This document shows, in pieces, positions 8,312 to 16,817 of a stretch of DNA of 64,000 bases. The number at the start of each line of letters is the position of its first letter. Position 1 is the first letter of the stretch. The notes below the pieces were generated by a model. It was not told where the DNA came from. It saw only the letters and a list, made by a program, of their open reading frames with translations, and searched no databases. Origin of the DNA: Candidatus Competibacteraceae bacterium (GTDB taxonomy: Bacteria; Pseudomonadota; Gammaproteobacteria; Competibacterales; Competibacteraceae); NCBI GenBank assembly GCA_016713505.1, contig JADJPA010000001.1:1997501-2061500 (forward strand), read 5' to 3'. The position numbers were made by a program, and so were the translations under genes.

Positions 8312-9592
8312 CTAACGGGGAATATGGTCGCGACTGGTCACCAGCACGAACGCCTGGCCGGGCCGCAGATCGTAGGAAAACGGTCGCGGGATATACTCCA
8401 GGGGATATTCGGGCGACACGTCCACGAGCGGGGCGCCCGCCTGAATGTAGGCGCCCAGGTTTTCGGCATGGAAGTATTGGTGGTTCCAAGGATCCTTGTT
8501 CAGAATGAGCAACGCTTCCTCATGGGTCCGGGCGGAGGCTTTCCACAGGATCAGAATATTGGGGTTCTGATGCGACAGCACGCTGGTCGGGCACTCTTCC
8601 TGAAAGATCGGATACCGGCGTTTGACGGCGTTGACGCCGGCGATGAAGTCGCACAGATCGACATTCGGCTGCTCCCACTGGTCTGGCCGGGTCTCGACCA
8701 CGTGCAGGCGGCGCCGGAAGCCGTATTCGAAACCCATCGGAATCATCACGCCGGCCGAGAAGAACGCGGAAAACAGATAGCGTTGCTTGATCGCCGCGAT
8801 GTTGCCGTTGACTTCTTGAAACAACCGGTCGGTATCGTGACTTTCGGGGAAACTGATGGACGGGGCGATTTCGCGCACCAATTGATACTGCTCCATCAAC
8901 CAAACCCCATGGAAATCCCACCATTTGGAACTGTTGAACACATAATCGAATCCGGCCTGGGCGGTCTGTTTGGTCTGATCGGCGGTGCAGCCCAGCGTTT
9001 CGGCCGTGAATACCGTGTTCGGGTATTTTTGCCGGATGTCGCGAATCAGGCGGCTCCACAGGGAGCCCGGAAGCTGATAGGCGGCGTCGCAGCGGAACCC
9101 CTTGAAGCCCAACCCCAGCAAGTATTCGACGATCTTGTAAAAATAGCGGTAGAGTCCCTCGGGGTCGGAGGTGTGCTGATGGTTGAAACGCACCAAGTCG
9201 CCCCAAACCACTTTGTGGCCGTTCTCTTCGCAAAAGGGATGGGCGAGTTCGCCGTTTTCCTGGACGAACCATTCTCGGTGCTGGCGCGTCAAATCGGAGT
9301 CGAAAGCACAGTGGTTGATGACCAAATCCACCATCGCCTTCAGGCCGAGCTGGTCCGCCGCCGCCAACGCCGCCTGGAGCTGCTGCTCGCCAGTTTGCTT
9401 GGAGGCCGGATCCACCAATAGCGGATTGATTTGAAAATAATCGGCGATGGAGTACAGGCTACCCGAACTGCCTGGCTTTTGAACCGGATTGACGAATATC
9501 CAGTCGAAGCCCATCTTGGCGGCGCGTTCCAAATGGGGTTTCCACGACCCGCAGGGACCGGCCAATAACGGGAACAGGTTATAGATCAGCAT
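8312..9592 (-). CDS. GH13 alpha-amylase-family protein, GlgE-like catalytic core
   Basis: A 426-residue (beta/alpha)8-barrel glycosidase or transglycosidase. The opening (MLIYNLFPLLAG, then MGFDWIFVNPV) and the nucleophile block FRCDAAYQ resemble the catalytic domain of GlgE maltosyltransferases (GH13_3). Catalytic residues visible are D169 (nucleophile), E198 (TAETLG, acid/base) and D253 (ESHDTDR). True GlgE is about 660-700 residues with an N-terminal dimerisation domain that is missing here, so this is a minimal relative and maltose-1-phosphate use is unproven. The start ATG at 9592 is preceded by GGGAGT; a further 17 codons upstream look non-coding. It is the first gene of the glucan operon. 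Confidence 0.85.
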   Translation of the reverse strand: MLIYNLFPLLAGPCGSWKPHLERAAKMGFDWIFVNPVQKPGSSGSLYSIADYFQINPLLVDPASKQTGEQQLQAALAAADQLGLKAMVDLVINHCAFDSDLTRQHREWFVQENGELAHPFCEENGHKVVWGDLVRFNHQHTSDPEGLYRYFYKIVEYLLGLGFKGFRCDAAYQLPGSLWSRLIRDIRQKYPNTVFTAETLGCTADQTKQTAQAGFDYVFNSSKWWDFHGVWLMEQYQLVREIAPSISFPESHDTDRLFQEVNGNIAAIKQRYLFSAFFSAGVMIPMGFEYGFRRRLHVVETRPDQWEQPNVDLCDFIAGVNAVKRRYPIFQEECPTSVLSHQNPNILILWKASARTHEEALLILNKDPWNHQYFHAENLGAYIQAGAPLVDVSPEYPLEYIPRPFSYDLRPGQAFVLVTSRDHIPR

Positions 9593-9652
9593 GGCGACTC
9601 CCTTGAGTTTTTCATTCTGTAGCCGAGGCGCGCCGTGGCGCACATCGCTAAA

Positions 9653-9674
9653 GCCGCGCCCGGCGAGGCGCGGC
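9653..9674 (-). other. GC-rich hairpin between bfr and the glucan operon
   Basis: GCCGCGCC and GGCGCGGC form a perfect 8-base stem with a 6-base loop. A weak -10-like TATAGT lies just upstream on the minus strand (9676-9681). There is no good T run after the stem. It may be a bfr transcription end or a leader hairpin of the GH13 transcript. Confidence 0.35.
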
Positions 9675-9771
9675 CACTATAAATTATTTGTGGAATCCTA
9701 ACATGAAACCGCCGGCGACTGGAGCTACAGCGCGTGGTAAACGGCTGCGAAAAAGACGGCGGCTCAATATC

Positions 9772-10236
9772 CTAGACTTGCGATTGTAAGTAGTTGGGCA
9801 GGCCGAGGCGTTCGATCAAGGCCAGTTGCATTTCCAACCAACCGATGTGCCCTTCCTCGCTGGCGAGGATGGCGGCCAGCAGATCGCGGGTCACATAATC
9901 GCCGCAGCCCTCGCAATAGGCGATGGCTTCCCGATACAGCGGATGGGCGATGCGTTCGAGCCCGAGATCGCCGCGCAACATCTCCTCGACATCTTGGCCG
10001 ATCATCAGTTTTCCAAGATCCTGCAAATTGGGCAATCCTTCCAGTTGCAGGATACGCTGCACCAGCCGGTCGGCGTGTTTCATCTCATCGATGGATTCGT
10101 CGTATTCGTGCCGGCCGAGCTTGGCGAACCCGTAGCTTTCCAGCATTCTGGCGTGAAGGAAGTATTGATTGACAGCGGCCAATTCGTTCTTGAGCGCTTT
10201 ATTCAGGTATTCGATAACCTTGACATCACCTTTCAT
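9772..10236 (-). CDS. bfr: bacterioferritin
   Basis: Iron-storage ferritin that forms a 24-subunit shell with haem at the dimer interface. The 154-residue protein has all expected ferroxidase ligands at their classic positions: E18, E51, H54, E94, E127 and H130. The axial haem methionine M52 is also present (EMKHADR). It therefore looks fully active as both ferroxidase and haem protein. It follows bfd on the same strand with about 20 bases between them, so storage and release of iron are probably co-expressed. Identification is secure. Confidence 0.97.
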   Translation of the reverse strand: MKGDVKVIEYLNKALKNELAAVNQYFLHARMLESYGFAKLGRHEYDESIDEMKHADRLVQRILQLEGLPNLQDLGKLMIGQDVEEMLRGDLGLERIAHPLYREAIAYCEGCGDYVTRDLLAAILASEEGHIGWLEMQLALIERLGLPNYLQSQV

Positions 10237-10257
10237 CGAGCCGGTCTCCCGCGAAGA

Positions 10258-10563
10258 TTACAAATCGATGGCGAACCAAGCGGTCTGCTGGGAAGCCGGT
10301 TGCGCGGCGGCCGGCGCGGGCGCGAGGTCCGCGCCGGGAGGCGCTGCGCCGGCTTGCGCGGCGGCGGGTGGCGCCGCCGCCGCCATGTCCCGCGGCGGCG
10401 CGGCCAGGCACGCGTCGAGCGCCTCTCGAACGCTATCGATGCACTTGCCGCATTCGATGCCGATACCGAATCGAACACTTAAATCGCCCATGGTGCGAAC
10501 GCCCTGTTCGACCGCTTGCCGGATTTGTCGGTCGGTGACCGCCTTACAGATACAGAGGTACAC
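10258..10563 (-). CDS. bfd: bacterioferritin-associated ferredoxin
   Basis: Small [2Fe-2S] protein that reduces bacterioferritin to release iron. The 101-residue protein has the cluster cysteines C4 and C6 (MYLCIC) and C38 and C41 (ECGKC) in the Bfd fold. The core ends near residue 55. The remaining 45 residues are an Ala/Pro-rich tail (AAAAPPAAAQAGAAPPGA) not found in ordinary Bfd, which has about 64-73 residues. The tail may be a disordered linker. It lies upstream of bfr in the same direction. Function is well supported; the tail is of unknown role. Confidence 0.9.
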   Translation of the reverse strand: MYLCICKAVTDRQIRQAVEQGVRTMGDLSVRFGIGIECGKCIDSVREALDACLAAPPRDMAAAAPPAAAQAGAAPPGADLAPAPAAAQPASQQTAWFAIDL

Positions 10564-10766
10564 GCTCGAACTCCTCGTTCGTCAATGGCGGTTTCGAGAG
10601 GGTCCGCTGGATTTACTTGCGGATATCTCTTGCCACGAGCCGGATGAAATCAGACACTGAAAGCGCCTGCGGTCGCAATCTCACTTGCTAAAAGTAGAGC
10701 AAAACGGTGGGAATTTACCAGCCCGATCTAAACCGAACCCGCAAAACCGCAGCGGACGCGACTACT

Positions 10767-11555
10767 ATGTTGAATACCGCGAAGAAAGCATACGGCCTTC
10801 CGGAATTGCCGGACAGTTTCGCCATGCCTGATGAATGGGCCGTTCCAAACATTCCGCTCGACCGCCCGATCGCGCTCGTGCCCGCTCACAACGAGGAAGC
10901 CACCATCGGCTTCATCGTCGCGCGGATCCGGCGGCGTTTTCAGTATCCGGTGGTGGTCATCGACGATTGCAGCAGCGACGCCACCGCGACAATCGCCCGC
11001 GCGGCCGGCGCCACCGTCCTGCCGCTGACGCTCCAGCTCGGCGCGTGGGGCGCGATTCAAACCGGCCTGCGCTATGCCTTGCGCCACGGCTACCGGACCG
11101 CCATCACCCTCGATGCCGACGGCCAGCACGAGCCCGAGTGCATCAGCGAGCTGGTGGAACCGCTGGCCGACCGGCGAGCCGATGTCGTGATCGGCGCTTT
11201 TCCCGAGCGCGCCAGCCGCGCCCGCCGCATTGCCTGGTCGTATTTTCGCTGGCTCACGGGCTTGAAACTGGAAGATATCACCTCCGGTTTTCGCGCTTAC
11301 AACCACACCGCGATGACCGTGCTCGCCGCCCCGGAAGCCAGCTTGCTCGACTACCAGGACGTCGGCGTGCTGTTGATCCTGCGCCGCAAGGGATTGCGCA
11401 CCGTCGAGGTTCCGGTATCGATGCAACCGCGCGCCCAAGGCGCGTCGCGGGTGTTCCGCTCCTGGTGGATCGTGGGAAAATACATGCTTCAGACCAGCGT
11501 GCTCTGCCTCGCGCGGGTCGGCGGCCGAGCTGTTTCGACCGCCTCCGACGACTGA
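10767..11555 (+). CDS. family 2 glycosyltransferase (dolichyl-phosphate-mannose-synthase-like)
   Basis: A 262-residue GT-A enzyme with LVPAHNEEATI at the N-terminus of the fold, the nucleotide-binding DDCSSDAT and the metal-binding LDADGQHEPE. A late block (SGFRAYN and the QPRAQGASR region) is typical of polyprenyl-phosphate glycosyltransferases. No C-terminal membrane segments are present, so it probably loads a sugar onto a lipid carrier from the cytoplasmic face. The start is uncertain: ATG at 10767 is preferred, with GTG at 10707 and ATG at 10824 as alternatives. It begins a three-gene plus-strand set with a DUF2304 protein and a GT4. Confidence 0.85.
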   Translation: MLNTAKKAYGLPELPDSFAMPDEWAVPNIPLDRPIALVPAHNEEATIGFIVARIRRRFQYPVVVIDDCSSDATATIARAAGATVLPLTLQLGAWGAIQTGLRYALRHGYRTAITLDADGQHEPECISELVEPLADRRADVVIGAFPERASRARRIAWSYFRWLTGLKLEDITSGFRAYNHTAMTVLAAPEASLLDYQDVGVLLILRRKGLRTVEVPVSMQPRAQGASRVFRSWWIVGKYMLQTSVLCLARVGGRAVSTASDD

Positions 11556-11564
11556 GATGCCTGC

Positions 11565-11984
11565 ATGATTACATACAAAATCACCTCGACGGTGATCGGG
11601 ATCAGTTTTGCCCTCATCATCCTGTTTCTGGTGCGCCGCGACCGCCTGCACGGACCTTATGCGATCTGGTGGATCGGAGCCGCCGCGACGGTCGGAATCC
11701 TGGGCTATTTCCCGCAGCTGTTCGATTACCTGGCCGTCTACCTGGGTATCAGCTACCCGCCGGTGCTGGCCATCATCCTGGGGCTTGGGATGCTGCTGGT
11801 CAAGATCCTGACCATGGACTTGGAGCGCTCCCGGCAGGAACGCTTGATCCGTCGCTTGACGCAACGGCTCGCGATGTTCGAGGCGCACGGGCCTATTCCC
11901 GACGCCAAGGAATTGGAGCCACCGGAAATCGGAGCGATCCCGCACTCCGACGAGCATCGGTCGGGCGCCCTCAAAAAATTGTGA
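11565..11984 (+). CDS. DUF2304 family small membrane protein
   Basis: A 139-residue protein with three hydrophobic segments (about residues 5-22, 30-50 and 60-78), then a charged C-terminal tail of about 60 residues (LERSRQERLIRRLTQRL), probably helical and cytoplasmic. This matches DUF2304, which is often found beside a polyprenyl-phosphate GT2; the pairing is seen here too. It starts 9 bases after the GT2 and its stop overlaps the next start (TGATG). A role as membrane partner of the GT2 is inference. Confidence 0.8.
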   Translation: MITYKITSTVIGISFALIILFLVRRDRLHGPYAIWWIGAAATVGILGYFPQLFDYLAVYLGISYPPVLAIILGLGMLLVKILTMDLERSRQERLIRRLTQRLAMFEAHGPIPDAKELEPPEIGAIPHSDEHRSGALKKL

Positions 11985-13150
11985 TGCGCGTCCTGCATAT
12001 CGGCAAATACTATCCGCCGTTCGCCGGCGGCATCGAGCATTTTCTGGCCGATCTGTTACCCGCGTTGCAGCGTCGGGGCATCGCTGGCGCGGCGGTGGTG
12101 CACGACGAACAGCGCGGCCGCCAGGGGCGGTATCCCGGCCCCGCCGATGACCCGGCGATCTATCGCGCGCCCTGCCACGGCCAGTTGCTCTACGCGCCGG
12201 TCAGCCCCACATTTCCAGCGTGGCTACAACGGGCGATCCGCGAGTTTCGGCCCGACTTGCTCCACCTGCACCTGCCGAACACCTCGGCGTTCTGGGCGAT
12301 GCTCGTCCCCAGCGCCCGAAAAATCCCGTGGATCGTGCACTGGCACGCCGACGTGGTGGCCTCGCTCATCGACCGCCGGTTGGCGCTGGCCTACCGTCTG
12401 TATCGGCCGTTGGAACAACGGCTGCTGGCCGCCAGCAAGGCGATCATCGCCACCTCGGCACCGTATCTGGAGGCCAGCGCCGCTTTGAAACCGTGGCGCG
12501 AGCGTTGCCACGTCATTCCGCTCGGCCTCGACGCCAGCCGCTTTCCCGATCCTGAGGCCGGGGCAGTGGCGCGAGCGGCAACCCTATGGGGTGCTGGCAC
12601 CTCTTTTCGGGTGCTGGCCATCGGTCGGTTGACCTATTACAAGGGTCACGACGTGTTGATCCGGGCTGCCGCCGAATTGCCGGACAGCCGCATTCTGATC
12701 GTGGGAAGCGGCGATCAGCGGGAGCGGTTGGCGGCACTGATCGAGTCGTTGCAACTGCGCGAGCGGGTACTGTTGCCCGGCTTCCAGCCGCAGGCCGAGC
12801 TGTATGCGCTGTTGGCCAGTTGCGATGTGCTGTGCCTGCCGTCGCTGGAACGGACCGAAGCCTTCGGCATGGTGCTGCTGGAAGCGATGCGCTTCGGCAA
12901 GGCGGTGGTGGTCGGCGATATTCCCGGTTCCGGTCCCGGTTGGGTGGTGCGACAGGCCGGTCATGGTCTGTTGACGCCGCCGGGCGATGCCGCCGCGCTG
13001 GCCGCCGCGCTGCGGGAACTCCAGCACGATCCCGCCCGGCGACAAACGCTCGGCCAATCCGGCGCGACCGCCCTGCGGCAACGATTCGGCAGCGATCAGG
13101 TCGCGCTCGCTGTCGCCGATTTATACCGACAGGTGCTCGCCGCCGCTTGA
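11984..13150 (+). CDS. family 4 glycosyltransferase
   Basis: A 388-residue GT-B retaining glycosyltransferase. It opens with GKYYPPFAGGIEHFLADL, the usual acceptor-side glycine-rich loop. It has AIGRLTYYKGHDVLI at the start of the second domain and the donor-binding PSLERTEAFGMVLLEAM. The start is the ATG at 11984, overlapping the DUF2304 stop by one base. The reading frame stays open a long way upstream through the GT2 gene, but that part is a shadow. Its 3' end overlaps the convergent gene at 13121 by 30 bases. Sugar specificity is unknown. Confidence 0.9.
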   Translation: MRVLHIGKYYPPFAGGIEHFLADLLPALQRRGIAGAAVVHDEQRGRQGRYPGPADDPAIYRAPCHGQLLYAPVSPTFPAWLQRAIREFRPDLLHLHLPNTSAFWAMLVPSARKIPWIVHWHADVVASLIDRRLALAYRLYRPLEQRLLAASKAIIATSAPYLEASAALKPWRERCHVIPLGLDASRFPDPEAGAVARAATLWGAGTSFRVLAIGRLTYYKGHDVLIRAAAELPDSRILIVGSGDQRERLAALIESLQLRERVLLPGFQPQAELYALLASCDVLCLPSLERTEAFGMVLLEAMRFGKAVVVGDIPGSGPGWVVRQAGHGLLTPPGDAAALAAALRELQHDPARRQTLGQSGATALRQRFGSDQVALAVADLYRQVLAAA

Positions 13151-14611
13151 GCGGTCGAGCGCCGGTGAGGGTTTTATCGGCCGCTCCTTCTCACGCGCCG
13201 GGCGCGGCGGCACGAAGACCGTCATCACCCAGAACATAAAGGCGGGTACGAACTCCAGGAACACCCGATTGATGCTGGTGTACTCTTCAGCCCAGTACTG
13301 AGCGTCCGTAAAGAAGAACAGCACGAACAGGGCCAACAGGCACGAGCCGATGAAGACAGCCATGATCCGCCGCCAGCGCTCCGCCCGCAGGCCGGGAACG
13401 GCCGCCACGACCGCCGCCAGCATCAGATACCAGAATAAGTGCCAGCTGCCCAACACGAAGAAATTTTTCAGCACCGGTTCCCAGGTGCCACGATAGCCCA
13501 GGTTGAAGCGGCCCAGATAAGGAATCTGGATCAGCCGGGGTCGCAGTTGCAACTCGCCCAACCCCGGCACGCCAAACGCCACGCCGCCGACCGCCCACCA
13601 GCCGATTCCCAGCACCGCCACGCTGGCGGCCAGCAGCCGCAACGGCCAGCCGCGCAACCCGACGAGAAGCAGCGCCGGTAAAAACAGCAGCAGCCAGACC
13701 GCACCCTCCAGTTTGATCAGCGGACAGGCCACCGCCAACAACACCGCCAGCACGCCTTGCCGGCGGTCACCACTCCACAGCCACTGAAAGAAAGCTATCA
13801 CGGCCAGACTGAACACCACCGTCATCCACAGATCGGCGTAACCCGCCAGGGCGATGTGGGTATCGAGGATCGGCAACGACAGCAACATGCCGGTGGACAC
13901 CAGGGCGATCAGGGGCGTCGCGCCCCACCAACGCGCCTGTCCGTAAAAACCGAACCCCAACGCCAGCGCCGCGCCGGACCACGGCAGGTTGGCGACGGTT
14001 TCATTCCACGCGCCGAACGTTAGTGTCGGCCACAGCGCCAGCAGCGGCACGGTGTCAGGATAGTTCCACGCTTCGATGGTATAGAGCGCGCCAGTGGCGT
14101 CGTTCACCCAGCGTTGCGGATCGACGAACGGCGTCCATTGACGCAACTCGGACCACACCTTCGGCCGGACGGTCCACGTGGTCCAGGCGTCCCAGGGAAA
14201 CAGCGGTCGCCACCAGATTTCCTGTACCAATCCGGTCAAGCGCCAGCCCAGCCACGCCAGCAGTACGAAGAACAACACCTGCCGCCAAATCGGCTGCCCG
14301 AACCATCGATCATTAGGATCTCGAACATCCATCGCGACAGAACCGCCGCCGCGCGACCGCCGCCAAGCCAACCCGCCGCCAGCCAGCGTCAGGAACGCCA
14401 AAACCAGCAGCGGTGCGTTCGAGCTCGGCGCGAAGCCCAAAGCGCTTTGCAGCCGCAGCAACAGGCTAACGGCCAGCATTCCCAGCATGTAACCGTAACC
14501 CAGCGCCAGCGGCCACATTCCGGGCGGAGCCGCGCGCCAGCCGGCCCGCACCCAAAGCGCGCCCGCCAGCCCCGGCAACATCAAAGCCAAGCCCGTCAAC
14601 CACCCTTCCAT
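13121..14611 (-). CDS. polytopic membrane protein, possible GT-C glycosyltransferase
   Basis: A 496-residue protein with about ten or more hydrophobic segments. A soluble-looking loop after the third segment contains PWDAWTTWTVRPKVW. Acidic and aromatic residues in an early periplasmic loop are a feature of GT-C enzymes, but no family signature is certain. It is the last gene of a six-gene minus-strand operon, starting 6 bases after the preceding stop. Its C-terminal coding end overlaps the convergent GT4 by 30 bases. It may add a sugar from a lipid-linked donor or act in chain handling. Confidence 0.7.
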   Translation of the reverse strand: MEGWLTGLALMLPGLAGALWVRAGWRAAPPGMWPLALGYGYMLGMLAVSLLLRLQSALGFAPSSNAPLLVLAFLTLAGGGLAWRRSRGGGSVAMDVRDPNDRWFGQPIWRQVLFFVLLAWLGWRLTGLVQEIWWRPLFPWDAWTTWTVRPKVWSELRQWTPFVDPQRWVNDATGALYTIEAWNYPDTVPLLALWPTLTFGAWNETVANLPWSGAALALGFGFYGQARWWGATPLIALVSTGMLLSLPILDTHIALAGYADLWMTVVFSLAVIAFFQWLWSGDRRQGVLAVLLAVACPLIKLEGAVWLLLFLPALLLVGLRGWPLRLLAASVAVLGIGWWAVGGVAFGVPGLGELQLRPRLIQIPYLGRFNLGYRGTWEPVLKNFFVLGSWHLFWYLMLAAVVAAVPGLRAERWRRIMAVFIGSCLLALFVLFFFTDAQYWAEEYTSINRVFLEFVPAFMFWVMTVFVPPRPAREKERPIKPSPALDRSSGGEHLSV

Positions 14612-14617
14612 CGCCGT

Positions 14618-15817
14618 TTAGCCTCCTCGAACCCGAAACAGCGCACCGGACGTAGCCGAGTGCAGCAAATCCACCGGCAATTCTCCGCCTGTCCACTCCA
14701 GGATTTGGCGGTTGCGGTCGTAACGCACTCCCGGCAACGGCGACAAGACCAGCACAAAATCGCCTTGACGCGCCACCCCGGCGCTCGGCGGTTGAGAAAA
14801 TTTCATATAGCCGTTATGCGGCAACAAGTGATAGCGCGCCCGTCCCGACCAGAAATCACCGGGTTCGGCGCTGATGATGAACAGTTTGTTGGCCGGCCGA
14901 TCGGGAAGCTGGCGCCGCACGTCGAGCAAGAAGCGATACAGCTCGCCATCCAAGCCCGCCAGCAGGCGCTCATCGCCCTGCTTACCGGCGTAGCGGGCCT
15001 CGGTGGCCGCCAGCCGCCGGCCCAAATCCCACTGCCAGCGCGCGTCCAGCACCAACCAACCCAAGGCCAACAAGGCCAGATAAGGCCGCCAAGCGCCCCC
15101 AGCACGACGCGGCGGGACGAACAGCGCATACAAACCAGCGCTGAATCCGATCCAGAGCGCCACCAGCAACACCGGTGGGAACAAGGCATCCAGCGGCGCG
15201 CCAGCGGTGTAATTGATCGAACGCTGGTTCCAGTCCTCGAAAGCGGTCCATTCGTCGAGCGCCAGCCGCGCCAGTTCGGTGACGCCCAGCGGCGGCGGCT
15301 GCACGCGCAGGCGGCGGATGACCAGGGGTCGGTCCAGCGACCCTTCCGACACCAGCCCGATCATGTCGATCCGCCCCCGCCAGTGCGGTTCCGCGCTCAA
15401 ATCCAGGGTGCCGAACTCCGGCCCGGCCGGCGGCAACACCTTCTCCCGCACCGTGCGCGGCTCGGCCACCGTGGTCCAGATCAATTTCAGCTCGCGACCC
15501 GGCTGCAAACCGTCCACGCGCCAGAACAGCTGGCGGTATAGCGCCGCTCGCACCAAGCGGGCCGATCCTTGAGCCGATATCACACCCCGCGGCCCCGGCT
15601 GGTTGACTTGCAAGCCAGCCTCCGTTGGCGCGCCCTGCCCGCTCGCCAGCTGCAAATCAGCCCCTTTCAGGATGACCGGCGGCGCGACCGACAGCAAACC
15701 ACCCGCGCGATAGAACAAGATCAAAACCAGCGCGGTCAGCAGGATGCCGCCCGCCGCGGCCAATAAGACGCCGCCGACCGCTCTCACCCACACCGGCGCG
15801 AACCCTGCAAGCGTCAT
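14618..15817 (-). CDS. membrane protein of unknown function with central helices
   Basis: A 399-residue protein not recognised as a known family. It has one N-terminal membrane segment (about 15-37) and a first exported-looking domain of about 170 residues (including WRVDGLQPGRELKL and WRGRIDMIGLVSEG). Two further segments near 210-260 follow, then a second soluble domain of about 130 residues. The start overlaps the epimerase stop (ATGA), and its stop is 6 bases before the next gene, so it is translated with both. The pair with the following polytopic protein suggests a two-part membrane machine for the glycan. Confidence 0.65.
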   Translation of the reverse strand: MTLAGFAPVWVRAVGGVLLAAAGGILLTALVLILFYRAGGLLSVAPPVILKGADLQLASGQGAPTEAGLQVNQPGPRGVISAQGSARLVRAALYRQLFWRVDGLQPGRELKLIWTTVAEPRTVREKVLPPAGPEFGTLDLSAEPHWRGRIDMIGLVSEGSLDRPLVIRRLRVQPPPLGVTELARLALDEWTAFEDWNQRSINYTAGAPLDALFPPVLLVALWIGFSAGLYALFVPPRRAGGAWRPYLALLALGWLVLDARWQWDLGRRLAATEARYAGKQGDERLLAGLDGELYRFLLDVRRQLPDRPANKLFIISAEPGDFWSGRARYHLLPHNGYMKFSQPPSAGVARQGDFVLVLSPLPGVRYDRNRQILEWTGGELPVDLLHSATSGALFRVRGG

Positions 15818-16791
15818 TTGAGTGATCCTTGCAATGCGGCTTCTCTACAGTAACGTTCCAGCGTCCAAACGGGACGGTAGCCCAGTTCGGCGCTGAGTCG
15901 GGTGGAATCGTAGCAAGCCCAGCCCAGCAGTTTGTCCAGCGCCGTTCGGGCCTTCCGCTCCCGGCGTCCGAGCACCCAGCGCAGCCCATCCATCCCGGCC
16001 GCCGCCCCGTACAAGACCCCGGCCGGCACGGTCCAGCGCGCAATGGGACGCCCCAGCGCGCGACGCAGAATGAGCGACAGCTCTCGACCGGAATAGGGCA
16101 CCCCATCGGTCACGAAATAGGTCTTGCCGGCGGCGGCGGGATTCGCGGCGCAAAGCAACGCCGCTTGCGCCACATCGTCGGCGTGAACCAGCGAGCGGCG
16201 GTTGCCGGTATCCGGCAAGGGCGGCAACCAGCCGCGCCGCGCCGTCTCGATCAAGCGCGCCAGATTGGCTTTCATGCCGGGTCCGTAGACCAGCGCCGGC
16301 CGCAGATTGACCGCGTGCAGCCCCCGGTCGCGCCCCGCGGCTGTCACTTGCTCCTCGGCGGCGCGCTTGGCTTGCCCGTAAGGCGTATCCGCCGGCGTGT
16401 CCCAACTTTCGTCCACGCAATGCGCTCCGGGCTCACCGACCGCTTTGACGCTGCTCAGAAACACGAACCGCGCCACGCCCGCCGCCAGTGCCGCATCGAG
16501 CAGACGAAACGTTCCCTCGGCGTTCACCGCCCGATGCCGGGCCGCGAAATCCGGCGTATCCGCTGAGTCGGCATGGGCGAAGCCCGCCGCATGAACGACC
16601 GTATCGATGCCGGAACAAGCTCGCCTCAAACTGTCGGTATCCGTCAGATCGCCGGGAACGGTTTCAATACCGTGCCAGTCCGCTGGCAAGTTTCGTTCGG
16701 AGCGGATCAAAACGCGCACCCGCGCGCCGCGCGCCCGCAGCAGCACGACCAGCCGGCGGCCGATGAAGCCGGTTCCGCCGGTCACCAGCAC
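15814..16791 (-). CDS. NAD-dependent epimerase/dehydratase (extended SDR)
   Basis: Sugar-nucleotide or lipid-linked sugar epimerase/dehydratase of 325 residues. It has the Rossmann loop TGGTGFIG at the N-terminus, the catalytic serine region FLSSVKAVG, and YGQAK supplying Tyr and Lys. The C-terminal half resembles UDP-glucose 4-epimerase-like proteins. The start is taken as GTG at 16791, which has GGGAG 6 bases upstream and gives MLVTGGTGFIG. GTG codons at 16824-16833 overlapping the previous stop are alternatives. It is in the operon between a GT2 and the unknown membrane protein. The substrate cannot be told. Confidence 0.87.
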   Translation of the reverse strand: MLVTGGTGFIGRRLVVLLRARGARVRVLIRSERNLPADWHGIETVPGDLTDTDSLRRACSGIDTVVHAAGFAHADSADTPDFAARHRAVNAEGTFRLLDAALAAGVARFVFLSSVKAVGEPGAHCVDESWDTPADTPYGQAKRAAEEQVTAAGRDRGLHAVNLRPALVYGPGMKANLARLIETARRGWLPPLPDTGNRRSLVHADDVAQAALLCAANPAAAGKTYFVTDGVPYSGRELSLILRRALGRPIARWTVPAGVLYGAAAGMDGLRWVLGRRERKARTALDKLLGWACYDSTRLSAELGYRPVWTLERYCREAALQGSLK

Positions 16792-16817
16792 CGGACGCTC
16801 CCGAAAAAAATCCGCCG

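Noticed and set aside
10835..11983. Long open frame joined to the front of the GT4 gene
   Set aside because: It overlaps the GT2 and DUF2304 genes on the same strand in another frame, its product is Arg/Pro-rich with no motif, and the GT4 family begins exactly at ATG 11984.
14114..15541. Open frame of about 475 codons on the plus strand
   Set aside because: It is antisense to two membrane-protein genes and is rich in Arg, Gln and Pro. It has no ribosome site or motif.
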